Shown: in pieces, positions 62,871 to 64,000 of the stretch
Position numbering within the stretch: the stretch's first letter is position 1
Layout: every line of letters begins with the position of its first letter
Source: Cryptomeria japonica
Taxonomy: Eukaryota > Streptophyta > Pinopsida > Cupressales > Cupressaceae
Length of the DNA: 64,000 bases
NCBI RefSeq assembly: GCF_030272615.1
Contig: NC_081408.1
Span: 407,797,889-407,861,888, forward strand
Reading direction: 5' to 3'
Notes under the pieces: generated by a model
Told to the model about the DNA's origin: nothing
The model's input: only the letters and a program-made list of their open reading frames with translations
The model's database searches: none
Position numbers and translations under genes: made by a program

Positions 62871-64000
62871 ACATGCTTAATTGCACATATAGATGAAAGT
62901 TGGTTATGGCATAAGAGACTATGTCATGTAAAATTTGATTGCATGGTAAAAACCAGTACTTCTAAGGTAGTTAGAGATCTACCTAAAATTGTGAAACCTC
63001 AGAACACAATTTGTAAGGAATGTCAATTTGGAAAACAAGTTAGAGCTAGTTTCAAAAGTATTCCAGAAAAATCCAATAATGCTCTTGATTTAATTCACAC
63101 TGATTTATGTGGTCCAGCTAGAACTAAAAGCTTACAAGGTGATAGATATTTCATGCTAATTATTAATGATTATTCTAGAATGTGTTGGGTTACTTTTCTC
63201 AGAGAAAAATCAGAAGCACTTGGGAAGTTCAAACTATTCAAAGCAATGGTTGAGAATGAAACCGGTAAGAAAATCAAATGTTTAAGATCAGATCAAGGAG
63301 GAGAATTCACATCTAAGGACTTTAATACATTTTGTGAAGTGAATGGAATCAAAATACAGTTATCAGCACCTCGGACACCACAGTAGAATGGAGTTGTTGA
63401 AAGGAAAAATAGAACTATCTTGGATGCAGCAAGAAGTATGTTATCAGAAGCAAATCTACCACATGTGTACTGGAGAGAGGCAGTTAGCACTGTTGTCTAT
63501 ACATTCAACAAAGTTCATATCAAAGGTGAAACCGGTAAGACCCCTCATGAACTATGGTTTGGTAATACTCCTACTCTTAAGTATTTCATAATTTTTTGAA
63601 GTAAATGTTATATCAAAAGAGATGAGTATATTGGCAAATTTGATCCTAGAAGTGATGAAGGAATATTTCTTGGCTATTCATCTAAGAGTAAGGCATATAG
63701 ATGTTTTAATAAAAGATTGCAGAAAATTGTTGAGAGTACAAATGTAAAGATTGATGAACAATTCAGAGGAACTTCAAGGTATATAGACTCTGAACCGGCA
63801 ATAGAAATTGTGACAAATGAACCTACACTGAATCCACTGGTACAGAATGAAGATTCGGTTACCCCGGTATCATCAGAGGATTCCATAGTAATTGAAGAAC
63901 AACAACAAACTAAGACACCCTGGTATGTAAGACTAAATCATTCTAAAGATCATATAATTGGAAACAAATTTAAAGGAGTTATGACAAGAGGAAGATTGGC
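62871..64000 (+). pseudogene. Element E integrase (continues past the window)
   Basis: The pre-integrase zinc region is complete: LWHKRLCHVKFD with the two His, then CKECQFGKQ with CxxC. The core has all three acidic residues: LIHTDLCGP, LRSDQGGEF and NGVVERKN. TAG at 63384 replaces a Gln in the usual PQQNG motif, and TGA at 63597 replaces the Trp of the FWGSKCY-type motif. The C-terminal part shows DEGIFLGYSSKSKAYRCFNKR (63655-63717). RT and RNase H lie outside the window. Confidence 0.92.

Larger units (their letters stand above)
60298..64000 (+). mobile_element. Ty1/copia element E (5' half; continues past the window)
   Basis: An LTR of 1,059 bp (60298-61356), primer site at 61359, and a single gag-protease-integrase frame from 61413 to beyond the window end. 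The first LTR bases are TATTGG instead of the usual TGTTGG. The expected left target-site duplication is CGATC (60293-60297). It is inserted in LINE fragment K. The whole frame from 61413 to 64000 keeps one phase and is broken only by stops, so it is younger or less decayed than A. Confidence 0.92.

Overview
This window is a pure transposable-element landscape from a large plant nuclear genome. I see no convincing host gene, no rRNA or tRNA gene and no CRISPR array. Ty1/copia elements primed from initiator tRNA-Met, a plant L1-type LINE with DUF4283 and RNase H regions, a Ty3/gypsy gag, CACTA and hAT DNA transposons, and a Penelope-like GIY-YIG remnant occur together. That mix, with deep nesting and AT-rich decay, suggests a gymnosperm and most likely a conifer. 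The species is not identified and the assignment is inference.

Left half (1-48203). The oldest layer is a minus-strand Ty3/gypsy-like element H (pieces 34355-35506, 43212-45515, 46267-48203). A second minus-strand LTR element G, with LTRs of about 3.5 kb, sits in it (3' LTR 18344-19701, interior 19702-22750, 5' LTR 22751-23466 plus 31547-34354). Copia A (from before 1 to 18343) interrupts the 3' LTR of G. A hAT-like transposon (1201-4242) interrupts the 5' LTR of A, and the pol-less element B (10008-16616) interrupts its 3' LTR. An 8 kb LINE (23467-31535) interrupts the 5' LTR of G. The pol-less element C (35507-43211) and a solo LTR (45516-46266) sit in H. Target-site duplications support the borders: TTCCATTG (hAT), GGCAT (B), GATGA (C), TTTTC (solo LTR), and a probable TCTAACTTCTA (LINE).

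Right half (48204-64000). A degenerate minus-strand copia-like element I (48371-54203) carries a Penelope-like GIY-YIG fragment near 50.0-50.3 kb. Next comes a minus-strand LINE ORF1 fragment K, split by a CACTA transposon (55316-60035, TSD TTG). The CACTA contains the 3' half of another pol-less element, D (minus, 56764 to about 59680). At the right edge copia E (60298 to beyond 64000) shows one gag-pol frame broken only by four stop codons.

How the parts relate. A and E encode ordinary copia proteins (gag, protease, integrase and, in A, reverse transcriptase and RNase H). B and C replace pol with a long second ORF of about 1,080-1,100 codons; D preserves its 3' part. I cannot assign this ORF to a named family. 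The gags of B and C share with the gag of A a coiled coil, an SGIGF-type linker and several CCHC knuckles, so an A-like element is a plausible helper. Two RNA-level signals recur in these families: a C-loop hairpin at the 3' end of the LTR, whose stem sequence changes in a compensatory way, and an inverted repeat bracketing the polypurine tract and LTR start, with one covarying base pair. These, with ORF2, are the strongest candidates for something undescribed.
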